Positions 63,122 to 64,000 of a stretch of 64,000 nt of DNA are shown one piece after another (the first letter of the stretch is position 1; the number at the start of each line of letters is the position of its first letter). Location: assembly GCF_037975245.1 (NCBI RefSeq), contig NC_092579.1, positions 24,845,166 through 24,909,165 on the forward strand. Reading direction: 5' to 3'. The translations under genes were made by a program, and so were the position numbers. This DNA is from Apostichopus japonicus. Lineage: Eukaryota; Echinodermata; Holothuroidea; Aspidochirotida; Stichopodidae. The notes below the pieces were generated by a model. The model was not told the origin of the DNA, did no database searches, and worked only from the letters and a program-made list of their open reading frames with translations.

Positions 63122-63826
63122 GCGGTACCAATTAATCGATTGTGCTGTACCGATCAATCGATTGTTCGGTACCGATCAATCGAATGTGCGGTACCGATAA
63201 ATCGAATGTGCGTTACCAATTAATCGAATGTGCAGAACCGATCAATCGAATGTGCGTTACCTATTAATCGATTGAGCGGTACCGATCAATCGATTGGCGA
63301 TACCGATCAATCGAATGTGCGGTACCGATCAAACGAATGTGCGGTACCGATAAATAGAATGTGCTGTATCGATCAATCGATTGTTCGGTACCGATCAATC
63401 GAATGTGCGATACCGATAAATAGAATGTGCGTTGCCAATAAATCGAATATGCGGTACGGATTAATCGAATGTGCGTTACCGATCAATCGAATGTGCAGTA
63501 CCAATTAATCGATTGTGCTGTACCGATCAATCGATTGTTCGGTACCGATCAACCCAATGTGCGGTATCGATCAATCGAATGTGCGGTACCAATTAATCGA
63601 ATGTGCGGTACCGATCAATCGAATGTACGTTACCAATTAATGGATTCTGCTGTACCGAAAAATCGAATGTGCGTTACCAAATAATCGATTCTGCTGTACC
63701 GAAAAATCGAATGTGCGTTACCTGTGAATCGAATGTGCGGTACCGATCAATCGAATGTGCGGTACCGATCAATCGAATTTGCGTTACCGATCAATACAAT
63801 GTGCGGTAACGATCAATCGAATGTGC

Positions 63827-63960
63827 GTTACCAATTAATCGAAAGTGCTGTACCGATCAATCGAATGTGCGTTACCCATTAATCGAATGTGCGGTTCCGA
63901 TAAATCGATTGTGCGTTGCCGATCAATCGAATGTGCGGTACCGATAAAAAGAATGTGCGT
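63827..63960 (+). repeat. GAAAGTGCTG/ACCCATTAATCG block, copy at 63.8 kb
   Basis: This is the fullest domain-3 copy of the block, with all monomers of the 20.6-kb version and the GTGCGGTTCC change shared with the 62.8-kb copy. The satellite continues beyond it to the window edge. Confidence 0.77.
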
Positions 63961-64000
63961 TACCGATAAAACGAATGTGCAGTACCGATCAATCGAATGT

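Larger units (their letters stand above)
55604..63829 (+). repeat. ~8-kb tandem duplication, copy B
   Basis: This is the second copy, longer than the first because of gains and losses of whole monomers. About 110 bp (5 monomers) present at 51,145-51,254 is absent near 59,170. About 682 bp is inserted near 62,440-63,120. Seen substitutions include GAATTTGCGG with GATAAAACG near 56,827 against GAATGGGCGG with GATCTATCG, and GAATGTACGGTACCGATC near 57,970. Homology fades near 63,829. Confidence 0.86.
1..64000 (+). repeat. 22-bp satellite DNA array (whole window)
   Basis: Every stretch of the window is built from a 22-bp monomer in head-to-tail order on the same strand; 2174-2195 is a clean consensus copy. 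Fixed landmarks in the unit are a GATCAATCG box (monomer bases 1-9), AATGTGCGG (11-19) and a GGTACC junction palindrome (17-22). Recurrent variants change the first half (GATAAATCG, GATTAATCG, CAATTAATCG, GATAAAACG, GATCAAACG, GATGAAACG) or the second half (GTGCGTTACC, GTGCGTTGCC, GTGCTGTACC, GTTCGGTACC, GAGCGGTACC). Most variants are substitutions, so the 22-bp register is held for kilobases; a few monomers of 20, 21, 23, 24 or 26 bp shift it. No unique flanking DNA is seen at either end. The length and organisation fit a eukaryotic satellite; the family is not one I recognise. Confidence 0.98.

Noticed and set aside
1-64000. CRISPR array
   Set aside because: The period is 22 bp with no unique spacers; repeat follows repeat directly. 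There are no cas-like genes and the array is far too long.
1-64000. Telomere repeat or telomere-associated simple repeat
   Set aside because: The monomer has no TTAGG/TTTAGGG-type G-rich strand pattern, and no such run occurs anywhere in the window. A subtelomeric location remains possible but is not shown.
1-64000. Coding minisatellite inside a larger gene
   Set aside because: The unit is not a multiple of 3, single-frame continuity is broken every few hundred bases, and there is no non-repeat exon on either side.
1-64000. rRNA intergenic spacer repeats or tRNA-derived satellite
   Set aside because: No rRNA or tRNA-like segment, internal promoter boxes A/B, or terminator run is visible anywhere in the window.

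Overview
The whole 64,000-base window is one uninterrupted satellite DNA array. The basic unit is a 22-bp monomer repeated head to tail in a single orientation from the first base to the last, about 2,900 copies. A clean consensus copy lies at 2174-2195; it has a GATCAATCG box, an AATGTGCGG segment and a GGTACC palindrome that forms the junction between monomers. I see no unique sequence, transposon, RNA gene or credible protein-coding gene. Neither array edge is in the window, so 64 kb is a minimum size. An array this long with nested higher-order repeats points to a eukaryotic chromosome (pericentromeric, subtelomeric, sex-chromosome or B-chromosome heterochromatin are all possible). The monomer keeps three CpGs in 22 bases, about twice expectation, which suggests a genome or compartment with little germline CpG methylation, for example many invertebrates. 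I do not recognise the satellite and cannot name the species.

The array divides into three domains by monomer variants. Domain 1 (about 1-12.8 kb) carries GATCTTTCG monomers and a 149-bp cassette containing CATTTAAAT. It includes a 1,732-bp tandem duplication that itself contains 264/286-bp (12/13-monomer) higher-order repeats. Domain 2 (about 12.8-36.65 kb) carries 26-bp and 20-bp length-variant monomers, both of which first appear near 5.0 kb. It includes a near-identical 3,264-bp tandem duplication (17,541-24,068) and a 482/504-bp higher-order array (32,453 to about 35,850) that is itself arranged as two 1,468-bp trimers. Two blocks of domain-1 type sit inside it at about 26.3-27.2 and 28.15-28.7 kb. 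Domain 3 (about 36.65-64 kb) carries CGATCGATCG, GATCTATCG, CCCAAGG/TATATATC and 21/23-bp monomers. It includes a 4,005-bp tandem duplication whose second copy lacks exactly three monomers, a 2,002-bp (91-monomer) period, and an approximately 8-kb tandem duplication (47,622-55,603 and 55,604 to about 63,829).

Most of the larger periods can be written as whole numbers of 22-bp monomers plus the few length-variant monomers they contain, as expected from in-register unequal exchange. Many reading frames of 60-222 codons run through the plus strand, but they result from the monomer lacking stop codons and 22 not being divisible by 3. They all encode permutations of one 22-residue cycle and are not annotated as genes. 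Duplication boundaries and identities were read by eye and are approximate to about one monomer unless stated.
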